This document shows, in pieces, positions 7,904 to 15,516 of a stretch of DNA of 18,313 nucleotides (within the stretch, counting starts at the first letter, position 1; every line of letters starts with the position of its first letter). The DNA comes from an uncultured Armatimonadota bacterium. Its GTDB lineage: Bacteria > Armatimonadota > Armatimonadia > Armatimonadales > Armatimonadaceae. The stretch spans positions 1 to 18,313 of the forward strand of contig CAIYBQ010000253.1 of the NCBI GenBank assembly GCA_903924445.1, given 5' to 3'. The notes under the pieces are model-generated. The model did no database searches. It saw nothing but the letters and a program-made list of their open reading frames with translations, and was not told the DNA's origin. A program made the translations under genes and the position numbers.

Positions 7904-9337
7904 GTGAATTCAGACAAAATCGTACACTTCATCGGAATCTGCGGAGCTGGCATGAGCGGCGTCGCCCGCATCCACCAAAATGCCGGCTGGACCGTGACCG
8001 GCTCCGATGAAGGCTTTTATCCACCGGTAAGCAACCTGATCACACGCTACCGGATTGCCTGTGCGACGCCATACGCTGTTGAGAACATTCCAGCGGGCGT
8101 AAACCGTATCGTAATCGGTCGGCATGCAAAGCTGACACCCGCAGAGTGCTCGGAGGTCGCCGAGGCTTATCGCCTGCAGGCAGAACACGGTGTAGAGGTT
8201 CTGTCCTTTCCCGAGGCCCTCGCAACATTCCTGAAAGACACCCATAACATCGTGGTTGCGGGGAGCTTTGGGAAGTCATCCTGTACTGCGATGTGTGCAC
8301 ACGTCCTTCGCATCGTCGGCAAAGACCCAAGCTGGTTTGTCGGCGCAGATTCGATTGACCTCAAAGAAAATGGACATCTGGATGAGTCGAATCTGTTTGT
8401 CCTCGAGGGGGATGAATATCCGGCAAAGCTTGGTGAACTGACACCCAAATTCGCCTTTTACAATGCCAAGACGGTGCTCCTGACCAGCTGTGAGCATGAC
8501 CATTTCAATGTCTATCCCACGGTTGGCGACTACCTCCAGCCCTTCCGACAGCTGCTTGCCAAGCTGCCATCCGATGGTGGACTTTTCTGCTGTACAACCG
8601 GCGCCAACATTGAGCGCATCATCCAGCAAACCCGCCTCGTACCGATTTGGTATGGCGTGAAGCGGGATGAGCGAACGACCTGGTGGGCAGAGGATATTCA
8701 CTGCTCTGATGCCGGAATGCGCTTTCGGGTCATGAAAGATGATGTGCTTCAGTGCGAGTGCGAGCTGCAAGTGATCGGCAATCACATGGTCGAGAATGCC
8801 ATCGGGATTATTGCGATGCTGGCAACCCGTGGAATCGCCGAGCCGAAGGCCGTCGCCCACGCGCTCTATGCATTCCGGGGCGTGAAGCGGAGACTTGAGC
8901 GGATCAGCCGCCTTGGCCACACACCCATCTTCAATGACTTCGGAAGTTCACAGGCAAAGCTGCAGGCTGGCATCAATGCAATTCGCAACGCCTATCCATC
9001 CCGCCGCCTAACGGTCATCTTCGAGCCCCACACATTTTCGTTCCGTAACCGGGCAGCCCTTGACTGGTACTCCGATTTGTTCCGCGAAGCCCATAGGGTT
9101 ATCGTCCTGCCACCGCCAACCCATGGCGCGGCAACGCATGATCAGCTGACGTGGGAAGAGATCACAAAAGCTATTGAGCGACCAAACCTTGAGACTGTCC
9201 CACTTGACAATTGGGCTGGTTTGCGCCGCGAGATTGCCGTTTGGTCCGACCGCAAACAAGATGTGATTTTGCTGGAGAGCAGTGGTGACTTCTACGGGAT
9301 GTGGCCAGAGCTTGAGGCGTGGGCGGCCAATAAATAA
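7904..9337 (+). CDS. mpl: Mur ligase family protein, Mpl-like (UDP-MurNAc:tripeptide ligase)
   Basis: The 477-residue product has the three-domain Mur ligase layout: an N-terminal UDP-binding Rossmann part (HFIGICGAGMSGVA, residues 8-21, then VTGSDEGFYPPVS), a P-loop (GSFGKSS, 120-126), LEGDEY (167-172), CEHDHFNVY (196-204), then FRGVKRRLE (324-332) opening the C-terminal domain. It resembles Mpl, which joins L-Ala-gamma-D-Glu-mDAP to UDP-MurNAc in cell-wall recycling, more than MurC. Several motifs deviate: GTHGKT is GSFGKS, the DD[YF].HHP motif is NDFGSSQ (344-350), and the usual HN pair is HM (294-295). Substrate choice is therefore uncertain. The GTG start fits the family's N-terminus and sits 7 nt after a -10 box. 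The gene converges on argS. Confidence 0.8.
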   Translation: MNSDKIVHFIGICGAGMSGVARIHQNAGWTVTGSDEGFYPPVSNLITRYRIACATPYAVENIPAGVNRIVIGRHAKLTPAECSEVAEAYRLQAEHGVEVLSFPEALATFLKDTHNIVVAGSFGKSSCTAMCAHVLRIVGKDPSWFVGADSIDLKENGHLDESNLFVLEGDEYPAKLGELTPKFAFYNAKTVLLTSCEHDHFNVYPTVGDYLQPFRQLLAKLPSDGGLFCCTTGANIERIIQQTRLVPIWYGVKRDERTTWWAEDIHCSDAGMRFRVMKDDVLQCECELQVIGNHMVENAIGIIAMLATRGIAEPKAVAHALYAFRGVKRRLERISRLGHTPIFNDFGSSQAKLQAGINAIRNAYPSRRLTVIFEPHTFSFRNRAALDWYSDLFREAHRVIVLPPPTHGAATHDQLTWEEITKAIERPNLETVPLDNWAGLRREIAVWSDRKQDVILLESSGDFYGMWPELEAWAANK

Positions 9338-9367
9338 GGGCACGCGGCGCTAGGCTGCGTACCCTTA
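9335..9367. terminator. Stem-loop between convergent mpl and argS
   Basis: An inverted repeat pairs TAAGGGCACGC (9335-9345) with GCGTACCCTTA (9357-9367), one mismatch, 11-nt loop. On the minus strand it is followed by TTTATT, making it a plausible terminator for argS; on the + strand no T tract follows, and the stem overlaps the mpl stop codon. Confidence 0.5.
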
Positions 9368-9390
9368 CATGACTGGCCCGGATGCGTACT

Positions 9391-11127
9391 TTACATTCGG
9401 TCAGGGGCAGAGATTCCAAGGAGCGAAAGTCCTGACTTGATTCCGGTCGCGACGGCATCGCACAGCTTGACACGGGCATCCCGTACCGCAGGGTCATCCG
9501 CACCGAGGACTGGGCAGCGATCGTAAAACCGCGCGAAGTCTTTCGCGAGCTCAAATGTCCAGTTGGCGATGGCGCTCGGGGCGTACCGCGCTCCGGCATC
9601 CCGGACCGCACCCGTGATGCGACTCAGCTGTACCACCAGCGCACGCTCATCATCGGTGGTCAACACACTGGAATCATCGTTTTCCGGAACACCGCCGGCT
9701 TTCCGGACGATATTGCAGCAGCGCGCATACATGTACTGGAGATAGACGCCTGTATTGCCATCAAATGCGAGGATTTTTTCCCAATCGAAGGCGATATTGC
9801 GTTCCGGTCCCTGGTGGAGGTCAAAGTAAATGACAGCCCCGAGCCCGATGGTTTCCGCGACGCGCTCGATGTCATCCGGTTGGGAAACTTCGGAGCGACC
9901 AGTTACCACCTGCTCCATGATTTTTTCCGTGGCGCGGCGAACGGCTTCATCGAGGATTTCATCCGCGAAAATGACATTTCCCTTACGGGTTTTGAAGCGC
10001 TCACCATTGGCGCCTGTCACCATCCCGAACTTGACATGGACAGAGCAGTCGGCGATTTCCGTATAGCCCATCCGGCGGACGAACTCGAAGACCTGCTGGA
10101 AGTGCAGCCGCTGCTCAGCTCCGACCACGTAAACATTGCGCGTCGGGGCGTAGGTGTTCCAGCGATGGATGCACGTTGCGGCATCGCGCGTTTGATATAG
10201 CGTCGCGCCATCGGTTTTGCGCAGCAGGCAGCTTGGATACTTGTCATCAAAGTGAACGGAGACCGCGCCTGATTCCTCGATGGTAGCGACGCCCTTTGCG
10301 ATGGCATCATCGACGAGAGGGCCAAGCATCGGCTCAAACCAGGACTCGCCGAGCGTTGTGTCAAATGAAATTCCAAGACGCTTGTAGATGGTGTCGAACT
10401 CGGTCATCGAAATGTCGACCAGTTTTTGCCAGATGGAGCGTGCCCAGACATCGCCTTCTTCAAGCTTACGGAACCACGCGCGTGCCCGGGTCTTTTTGTC
10501 AGGATCCTCTTCGGATGCCTGATAGAACTCGGCGTACATTTTCATCATCGCCGCTACAGGCTCAGCATCCTCCCAGGGTGGGGTCGGGCTATCTTCGATG
10601 GCAGCGAGGAGGTAGCCAAACTGGGTTCCCCAGTCACCGAGGTGGTTGTCACCGATGACGTTGTAGCCGAGGGCCTTGTGGATTTTATAAAGCGAATGTC
10701 CGATGACGGTGGTCCGAAGAGACCCAACGTGTAGTTTTTTGGCGATATTCGGGCTGGAATACTCGACGATGATGGTTTGTCCTGCGCCAAGGCTTGCATC
10801 GTGTCCGAAAGCATCCGGTGCCGCGGCTATATCCGCATACAGCTGCGTCGCAAGCGCTCCCGTGTCGACCTTGAAATTGACAAAGCCACCGGCAGCTTCC
10901 ACGGAGCGGAAGACGGTTCCGGATGTTTCGATAGCATCCACGATCCGCGCTGCGACATCGGGGGCCGGCTGTCCAAGCTCTTTGGCGATAGGGAAAACGG
11001 CGAATGCGAGGTCGGCAAGCTCACGCTGCTTTGGCTCCGCGAGCTGAATACTGGCGGCAGGTGCTATCCCTGTCGCCGCGATGAGGTCCCGTGCGCTGCT
11101 GCGCAGCAAATCGTAAGCATTTGACAT
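9391..11127 (-). CDS. argS: Arginyl-tRNA synthetase
   Basis: The 578-residue protein is a complete class I ArgRS that attaches arginine to tRNA-Arg in the cytoplasm. It has the N-terminal Add-1 domain (residues 1-110), the VEYSSPNIAKKLHVGSLRTT stretch with the HIGH-type motif HVGS at 133-136, and GDNHLGDWGTQFG just after. The KMSKS loop is the relaxed FKTRKGNVI form common in ArgRS. The alpha-helical DALR anticodon-binding domain ends the protein (ANWTFELAKDFARFYDRCPV). Length is normal. The ATG at 11127 has TAAGAT 8 nt upstream and no Shine-Dalgarno, so translation may start on a leaderless mRNA. It is divergent from the ECF sigma operon and convergent with mpl. Confidence 0.97.
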   Translation of the reverse strand: MSNAYDLLRSSARDLIAATGIAPAASIQLAEPKQRELADLAFAVFPIAKELGQPAPDVAARIVDAIETSGTVFRSVEAAGGFVNFKVDTGALATQLYADIAAAPDAFGHDASLGAGQTIIVEYSSPNIAKKLHVGSLRTTVIGHSLYKIHKALGYNVIGDNHLGDWGTQFGYLLAAIEDSPTPPWEDAEPVAAMMKMYAEFYQASEEDPDKKTRARAWFRKLEEGDVWARSIWQKLVDISMTEFDTIYKRLGISFDTTLGESWFEPMLGPLVDDAIAKGVATIEESGAVSVHFDDKYPSCLLRKTDGATLYQTRDAATCIHRWNTYAPTRNVYVVGAEQRLHFQQVFEFVRRMGYTEIADCSVHVKFGMVTGANGERFKTRKGNVIFADEILDEAVRRATEKIMEQVVTGRSEVSQPDDIERVAETIGLGAVIYFDLHQGPERNIAFDWEKILAFDGNTGVYLQYMYARCCNIVRKAGGVPENDDSSVLTTDDERALVVQLSRITGAVRDAGARYAPSAIANWTFELAKDFARFYDRCPVLGADDPAVRDARVKLCDAVATGIKSGLSLLGISAPDRM

Positions 11128-11135
11128 AACCGTCT

Positions 11136-11141
11136 ATCTTA
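11136..11141 (-). promoter_or_regulatory. -10 box TAAGAT for argS (leaderless)
   Basis: TAAGAT on the minus strand ends 8 nt before the argS ATG at 11127, the same geometry as for mpl and the PSCyt gene. No clear -35 box. Confidence 0.5.
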
Positions 11142-11269
11142 TCGAACACACCAGCAGGTCATCGCGGTGGCACCCTGCTAGTGAAGGTCACGAAGCTCGT
11201 TTGAGTCAGAAAATCCAGTATGGACGCGGTGCGTGCGGACCTAATGTTCTGGAACCATTTGACCCGATT

Positions 11270-11288
11270 CTTGGTCATAATAACCAAG
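11270..11288. promoter_or_regulatory. Short palindrome in the argS/sigma intergenic region
   Basis: CTTGGT (11270-11275) and ACCAAG (11283-11288) form a perfect 6-bp dyad around a 7-nt A/T-rich centre. It lies about 65 bp before the sigma factor start and may be an operator for a dimeric regulator. Apart from this, the -10 of argS and the ECF-like promoter, I see nothing else clear in 11128-11352. Confidence 0.25.
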
Positions 11289-11306
11289 TGACCTGTAAGG
11301 ACGATG

Positions 11307-11332
11307 GGAACCAACATCGGGGCCGGTTCGTA
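11307..11332 (+). promoter_or_regulatory. ECF-type promoter GGAACC-N16-CGTA before the sigma gene
   Basis: GGAACC (11307-11312), a 16-bp spacer, and CGTA (11329-11332) match the general ECF promoter pattern (GGAAC at -35, CGTA or GTC/GTT at -10). The start of transcription would fall near 11340, leaving a leader of about 13 nt. This suggests that the sigma factor drives its own operon. Confidence 0.5.
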
Positions 11333-11352
11333 CAGGATTGTGAGATACAGAA

Positions 11353-11895
11353 ATGACAGAATCTGCAAATACATTGTTTGAGCGCCTGATGCGTCGGCAT
11401 CAGCGACAGGCGTACCACGTCGCCTACCGCTTGACTGGTAACCATGCGGATGCCGAGGATCTCGCACAGGAAGCATTTGTGCGTGCATTCCGGTTCTTTG
11501 ACACCTATCGCCGCGACCTTCCATTCGAGAAGTGGCTCTTCCGTATCATCAGCAACCTGTTTGTGGATGACATCCGTCGCCGTTCCCGTATCAAGACCAA
11601 GTCCTTGGATGAGACGATGATGATTGATGGCGAGGCTGCGCCTGCGATGGAAATCGCGGACAGTACGCTTTCCCCAGAGCGGCTCATTTTTCATGAGGAG
11701 CTGGATGACAAAATCCACTTCGCTTTGAATCAGCTGCCAGTCGAGTTCCGACAGACAGTGATTCTGGCTGATATCGAAGGCAAGTCCTACGAGGAAATCA
11801 GCGAAGCCCTCGACTGCAATATTGGAACCGTTCGCTCGCGTCTCCACCGTGGGCGCAAGCTGATGCGCAAGCACTTGGAAGGTTTCTCGCTCTAG
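11353..11895 (+). CDS. ECF-type RNA polymerase sigma-70 factor
   Basis: The 180-residue protein has the two-domain ECF form. Region 2 (residues about 8-78) includes AYRLTGNHADAEDLAQEAFV and FEKWLFRIISNLFVDDIRRR for core binding and -10 recognition. A linker follows, then region 4 (about 118-172) with LPVEFRQTVILADIEGKSYE and the helix-turn-helix IGTVRSRLHRGRKLM for -35 recognition. It redirects RNA polymerase to stress promoters when freed from its anti-sigma factor, whose gene starts 15 nt downstream. The third gene of the set encodes a DegP protease, so the regulon is probably envelope stress. An ECF-like promoter (11307-11332) suggests autoregulation. The leader shows no Shine-Dalgarno. 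Confidence 0.95.
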   Translation: MTESANTLFERLMRRHQRQAYHVAYRLTGNHADAEDLAQEAFVRAFRFFDTYRRDLPFEKWLFRIISNLFVDDIRRRSRIKTKSLDETMMIDGEAAPAMEIADSTLSPERLIFHEELDDKIHFALNQLPVEFRQTVILADIEGKSYEEISEALDCNIGTVRSRLHRGRKLMRKHLEGFSL

Positions 11896-11910
11896 CACCT
11901 GGTCAACGCC

Positions 11911-12483
11911 ATGTTCAAGTGTCGCAAGATTCAACCAAAACTCTCTGCATTCATCGATGATGAGCTGCTTGACGGCGAGCGCGCCGAGGTGGAAGACCAC
12001 CTGATTGCTTGCAGCAAGTGCCAAAGCGACTTAGAGCAACTAAACCGCACTAAGTCACTGCTAAAAAATCTCGGTGCCGCCAAGTGTGACCGTGTGAAGT
12101 CTCTGATTGAGCACAGCGCATCCCAAGCGGCCCTAGAGTTTTGCTGCAAGCCATTCCGTTTCCGGACCTTTGCGGCGGCAGCGCTTTCGATGGTCATTTT
12201 GTGGGCGGGTGCCGAGCGCCTAAGTAATCAGGATAACCATGCGGGCCCTCCCGTTTCACGTGCAGCGATGGTGCCACTTCCGATGTCAAGCCCGGTTGAT
12301 CAAGCTGTGTTCCGTCTCGAAGTGAAGCCAAAGTCAGCCGTAGGCGGTGCGCCTGAGAGTTATCCATGTGAACAAGGGCAGCCTCAGTGCATCGATGTCC
12401 CTATCAGCCGCGGAACGGCTTATATGCCTGTTTCGTATAAACCCGGTAAAGCGATGTCCTTTGGGCTCGCAATTACCCATTGA
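11911..12483 (+). CDS. Zinc-finger anti-sigma factor (zf-HC2), single-pass membrane protein
   Basis: The 190-residue protein opens with a zf-HC2/ZAS domain (residues 1-45): LSAFIDDELLDGERAEVEDH followed by the H-x3-C-x2-C signature (His30, Cys34, Cys37), with Cys4 as a possible fourth ligand. Such domains clamp ECF sigma factors in the cytoplasm. One transmembrane helix (about 86-101, TFAAAALSMVILWAGA) leads to a ~85-residue extracytoplasmic tail of no recognised fold, with two cysteines (in SYPCEQGQPQCID) that could form a disulphide. The placement directly after the sigma gene and directly before degP supports a sigma/anti-sigma pair sensing the envelope. The stop TGA (12481-12483) is 20 nt before the degP ATG. 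Confidence 0.88.
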   Translation: MFKCRKIQPKLSAFIDDELLDGERAEVEDHLIACSKCQSDLEQLNRTKSLLKNLGAAKCDRVKSLIEHSASQAALEFCCKPFRFRTFAAAALSMVILWAGAERLSNQDNHAGPPVSRAAMVPLPMSSPVDQAVFRLEVKPKSAVGGAPESYPCEQGQPQCIDVPISRGTAYMPVSYKPGKAMSFGLAITH

Positions 12484-12491
12484 AAACCATT

Positions 12492-12496
12492 AGGAG
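12492..12496 (+). promoter_or_regulatory. Shine-Dalgarno deciding the degP start
   Basis: AGGAG lies 7 nt before the ATG at 12504. It favours that ATG over the upstream in-frame TTG at 12480, which overlaps the anti-sigma stop and would only add an unlikely MKTIRRNP extension. Confidence 0.75.
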
Positions 12497-12503
12497 AAAC
12501 CCA

Positions 12504-14066
12504 ATGCCGAAATTCATCACCGGTCTGCGGCAGCTGCCATTGCCGATTGTTGCGATCAGCTGCTCCCTCACCGCCATCGCGATGTTCCTCTCGACGGGAC
12601 GACCTCTCCAGGCGGATGACCCCAAGCGCGCCCTAGCGGAAGACCGCGCCACAGCCAGCTCGCTGGAAAGCGCATTTATCGATATTGCCGAGAATGCCGG
12701 TCCAGCGACAGTCAGTATTCAGGCGGAAGTTGCCGCAGCTCGCGGAGGTGGTATCCCCGGTTTTGGTGGGGATGGTGAAGGCATTGACCCATTCGAGTTC
12801 TTTGGTCAACCCCGACGTCAAGGCCGTGGACAGGGACAGGGTCAGGATGCGCCTGCCCCCCGCACGGGCACAAGTGTAGGTTCTGGCGTGATCGTGCGTG
12901 CCGATGGCTACATCCTCACAAATGACCACGTTGTTGAAGGCGCCAAGGATGGCAAGGTAACCGTCAAGCTCTCGGATGGCACTGTCCTTAACGGCACGGT
13001 CAAGCGCGATATGCGTTCGGACCTTGCCGTCGTCAAAGTTGAGTCGAAAAAGCCACTTACCGCTGTCAAGTTTGCCGACAGCGGCAGGTTGCATGTTGGT
13101 CAGTGGGCCATTGCCATCGGGTCGCCGTTTGGCAAGGAAAACACGATGACCACTGGGATCGTGAGTGCCCTCCATCGTAAGTCCGATATCTCAGATGGTG
13201 TCACGGGACGCTTTTATCCATCCCTGATTCAAACGGATGCGGCGATCAACCGTGGCAACTCGGGCGGCCCGTTGTTCAATATCAAGGGCGAGCTGATCGG
13301 CATCAATGTCGCAATCTACTCCCCAACCGGCACGAGTGTGGGTATCGGCTATGCCATCCCATCCAACACCGCGAAATATGTCTCCGACCAGCTGATCGCC
13401 AAAGGTAAGGTCACCCGCGGCTCGCTTGGTCTGGTCCCTCAGGACATCACTGCGGATGAACGTGGGATTGTGGGTACATCCACCGGCGCCTACGTCAAAG
13501 AAGTGGTTGTCGGCGGCCCTGCCGATAAGGGCGGGATTCAGGCTGGCGATGTGATCACAAAGATTGGCGGAACGCCCATCGTAGATGAAATCACCCTGCG
13601 TGATACTGTCGGTAGCACCGCACCGGGCAGCAAGGTGGATATCAACTACCTCCGCGATGGCAAAGCTCGCTCGACGGCTGTCATCCTTGGTGAGATCAAG
13701 GAAACCCAGCTTGGTCAAGCAACACCTCCAAGTGCGCCAAGCAAAGTGAAGTCTGCGGTCGAGAAGTACGGATTTACTGTCACACCCCTCACTGATGATG
13801 ACAAAAAAGAACGCGGCATCCCGAAGACATCTGTTGGCGTACAGGTTGCGACGGTCGCCAATGGTTCCCCTGCGGATGATGCGGGCTTGGTTCCAGGTGC
13901 GGTTATCACCCATGCAAACGGGACGATTCTCAATTCCACGACCGACTTGGATGCCATCCTCAAGGGAAACCCACAAACGGTTCGTCTCCAAGTGATTGGC
14001 GGCCGATCGGAATCCGCCGGAGGGTCTGGGCTGACGCGGGGACTGATTGTTATCCGCCTGCGCTAA
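12504..14066 (+). CDS. degP: DegP/HtrA-family serine protease with two PDZ domains
   Basis: The 520-residue protein has an N-terminal hydrophobic signal or anchor (about 11-30) and a trypsin-like domain with the full catalytic triad: His142 in LTNDHVVEGA, Asp173 in RSDLAVVKV and Ser253 in GNSGGPLFN. PDZ1 is about 305-395 and PDZ2 about 425-500. A Gly/Arg/Gln-rich segment (86-120, RRQGRGQGQGQ) takes the place of the LA-loop region. DegP-type proteases degrade or refold damaged proteins in the periplasm. Being third in the sigma/anti-sigma operon, it is probably both output of the circuit and a quality-control enzyme. After PDZ2 the tail runs SESAGGSGLTRGLIVIRLR; this tail and the terminator behind it occur again 169 bp downstream. 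Confidence 0.95.
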   Translation: MPKFITGLRQLPLPIVAISCSLTAIAMFLSTGRPLQADDPKRALAEDRATASSLESAFIDIAENAGPATVSIQAEVAAARGGGIPGFGGDGEGIDPFEFFGQPRRQGRGQGQGQDAPAPRTGTSVGSGVIVRADGYILTNDHVVEGAKDGKVTVKLSDGTVLNGTVKRDMRSDLAVVKVESKKPLTAVKFADSGRLHVGQWAIAIGSPFGKENTMTTGIVSALHRKSDISDGVTGRFYPSLIQTDAAINRGNSGGPLFNIKGELIGINVAIYSPTGTSVGIGYAIPSNTAKYVSDQLIAKGKVTRGSLGLVPQDITADERGIVGTSTGAYVKEVVVGGPADKGGIQAGDVITKIGGTPIVDEITLRDTVGSTAPGSKVDINYLRDGKARSTAVILGEIKETQLGQATPPSAPSKVKSAVEKYGFTVTPLTDDDKKERGIPKTSVGVQVATVANGSPADDAGLVPGAVITHANGTILNSTTDLDAILKGNPQTVRLQVIGGRSESAGGSGLTRGLIVIRLR

Positions 14067-14083
14067 GGGCTCGCACATAATGC

Positions 14084-14119
14084 AAAACCACCCGCTGGGA
14101 ATACCTGGCTGGTGGTTTT
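14084..14119 (+). terminator. degP terminator, copy 1
   Basis: AAAACCACC (14084-14092) pairs with GGTGGTTTT (14111-14119), followed by ATTATTGATTTT. It is a rho-independent-type hairpin 17 bp after the degP stop. Confidence 0.75.
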
Positions 14120-14163
14120 ATTATTGATTTTCTAGTTAATCACAATCCATGACTCAGTTCCCG

Positions 14164-14235
14164 ATTGGCGGCCGCTCGGAATCTGCCGGAGGGTCTGGGC
14201 TGACGCGGGGACTGATTGTCATCCGCCTGCGCTAA
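14164..14235 (+). pseudogene. Fossil 3' end of degP
   Basis: The frame starting ATTGGCGGCCGC reads IGGRSESAGGSGLTRGLIVI then RLR and TAA, identical in protein to the last 23 residues of the DegP upstream. There is no start codon and no homology to degP before this point. Only synonymous changes separate it from the real tail. Confidence 0.85.
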
Positions 14236-14252
14236 GGGCCCACACATAATGC

Positions 14253-14288
14253 AAAACCACCCGCTGGGAGTGCCTGACGGGTGGTTTT
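14253..14288. terminator. degP/lpxK terminator, copy 2
   Basis: AAAACCACCCG (14253-14263) pairs perfectly with CGGGTGGTTTT (14278-14288). Flanking A and T runs on both sides allow it to serve the + strand behind degP and the minus strand behind lpxK, whose stop is at 14329. Confidence 0.75.
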
Positions 14289-14328
14289 GTATTTCGGACA
14301 CTGTTTGTCCCAGCGCGATGAATGATAC

Positions 14329-15462
14329 TCAGACCTCGATATCGCCACGGTTTCGCCGAACGATGCGGTCGAGGACAGCTTCGATAAGGGCATCATGGTC
14401 GACAGGACGTGTCTCGATACGAAGCGCGGCGAGTGGCGTTGCCGATTTTGGCCATTGATGACCGAGCTTGACCATGTCCTTCTCGGTCGTGACAACCACA
14501 TGCGTTGATGCCATATCTGGTCCAGCCAGAAGCGCATCAATATCGGATTTCACATACGGATGATGGTCAGGGAATTTGACTTCCTTGATGATGTTAAGAC
14601 CAAGCGTGCGGAGCGTCGTGAAGAACTGGTCGGCATCCGCGATTGCAGTAACTGCGATCACACTTAGGCCTTTCATTTCATCCAAGGCACCCTGTTGGCC
14701 ATCCGTGGAAAGCCAGCAAATCGGCACGTGACTGCTTTGCGTCACCCAAATCTCGGGGCTGCGTGCCTTGATGTTTGCTGTCAGTTTAGCGAGGCTCTCC
14801 GGGGATGCTTGATCTGCACGGGTAAGGACAACCACCTCGGACTTGCTCAGGTGGCTGATCGGTTCACGAAGCGGACCACGGGGAAGCATCCAGCCATTTC
14901 CAAACGGTTGACGTGCATCCAGAAGGCAGATTTCGATATCCCGATGTAGCTGCCAATACTGCATACCATCATCCAGAACGATGACATCCGGCTGAAACTG
15001 CGCGACGGCGACATCCCCGCTATCGCGGCGGTTACGGGCGACAATCACCGGTGTCCCCGGAAGGGACTTCGCGATGTGGAGAGGCTCATCCCCAGACCAT
15101 TCAGGATTATCAACGCGCACGGCACGGAGATCGGAAACAATCATCACCGGGTCCACGGATTCGTTTGTACGACCATGGCCTCGGGAGAGGATGACGACGC
15201 GGAGACCGGCATCCCGCAGTGCGCGCACAAGCCAAAGCGTAGTTGGAGTTTTACCGGTGCCGCCGGAGACAAGGTTGCCAATCGAGATGACACAGATTGG
15301 GAGAATGTGCTGCTGCCGCATCCCGAGGCGGTATGGCAGCAGGTAGCACCAGAGGCCGACGCGGTGCAGGACGGCTAGCGGCGTCATGATGGCGCGAAGC
15401 CAAGCGGTGCGTGGGCTTGGGTTATTGAGCTCCCAGCTTTCTTCAATCAGGTCAGTTTTCAT
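14329..15462 (-). CDS. lpxK: Tetraacyldisaccharide 4'-kinase
   Basis: The 377-residue protein is LpxK, the inner-membrane kinase that phosphorylates the 4' position of the lipid A disaccharide. It has an N-terminal hydrophobic membrane-associated helix (about 24-45), the P-loop GNLVSGGTGKTP (62-73), LSRGHG, GDEP and VIVLDDGMQYWQLHRD; the family's usual DDGFQH is here DDGMQY. RQPFGNGWMLPRGPLREP is typical of the family. Length is slightly above average because of ~15 extra residues at the N-terminus. It follows waaA with a 54-bp gap; TACAAT at 15487-15492 on the same strand may be a separate -10, giving a ~17-nt leader. Together with waaA it shows that the organism makes Kdo-lipid A. Confidence 0.93.
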   Translation of the reverse strand: MKTDLIEESWELNNPSPRTAWLRAIMTPLAVLHRVGLWCYLLPYRLGMRQQHILPICVISIGNLVSGGTGKTPTTLWLVRALRDAGLRVVILSRGHGRTNESVDPVMIVSDLRAVRVDNPEWSGDEPLHIAKSLPGTPVIVARNRRDSGDVAVAQFQPDVIVLDDGMQYWQLHRDIEICLLDARQPFGNGWMLPRGPLREPISHLSKSEVVVLTRADQASPESLAKLTANIKARSPEIWVTQSSHVPICWLSTDGQQGALDEMKGLSVIAVTAIADADQFFTTLRTLGLNIIKEVKFPDHHPYVKSDIDALLAGPDMASTHVVVTTEKDMVKLGHQWPKSATPLAALRIETRPVDHDALIEAVLDRIVRRNRGDIEV

Positions 15463-15486
15463 ACAGTTTCACACAGGAACAAACCG

Positions 15487-15492
15487 ATTGTA
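15487..15492 (-). promoter_or_regulatory. Possible -10 box TACAAT for lpxK
   Basis: TACAAT on the minus strand lies 24 nt before the lpxK ATG, in the gap after waaA. No good -35 at normal spacing, so lpxK may also be read from the waaA transcript. Confidence 0.3.
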
Positions 15493-15516
15493 CAGAATGC
15501 GTTGATGTTCGAAGTG

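Larger units (their letters stand above)
13994..14289 (+). repeat. Direct duplication of the degP 3' tail plus terminator
   Basis: A ~127-bp segment at 13994-14120 (last 23 codons, stop, and terminator hairpin) recurs at 14163-14289, offset 169 bp, with 42 bp of unrelated A/T-rich sequence between. In the coding part (72 bp) there are three differences (CGA/CGC, TCC/TCT, GTT/GTC), all synonymous. The non-coding part has about six differences in 54 bp. Confidence 0.92.

Noticed and set aside
7714..7971. Minus-strand frame with an EF-hand-like DRDQNGTYI
   Set aside because: Position 12 of the loop is not acidic, no paired EF-hand is present, and the frame runs across the 73-bp repeat and the mpl start.
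8276..8920. 214-residue frame antisense to mpl
   Set aside because: Shadow of the mpl frame; no recognisable domain or start signal.
12480..12503. TTG at 12480 as the start of degP
   Set aside because: The ATG at 12504 has AGGAG 7 nt upstream; the TTG overlaps the anti-sigma stop and adds no signal-like sequence.
13191..14078. 295-residue frame antisense to degP
   Set aside because: DegP on the + strand has a complete catalytic triad and a Shine-Dalgarno; the antisense frame shows no motif and arises from codon bias.
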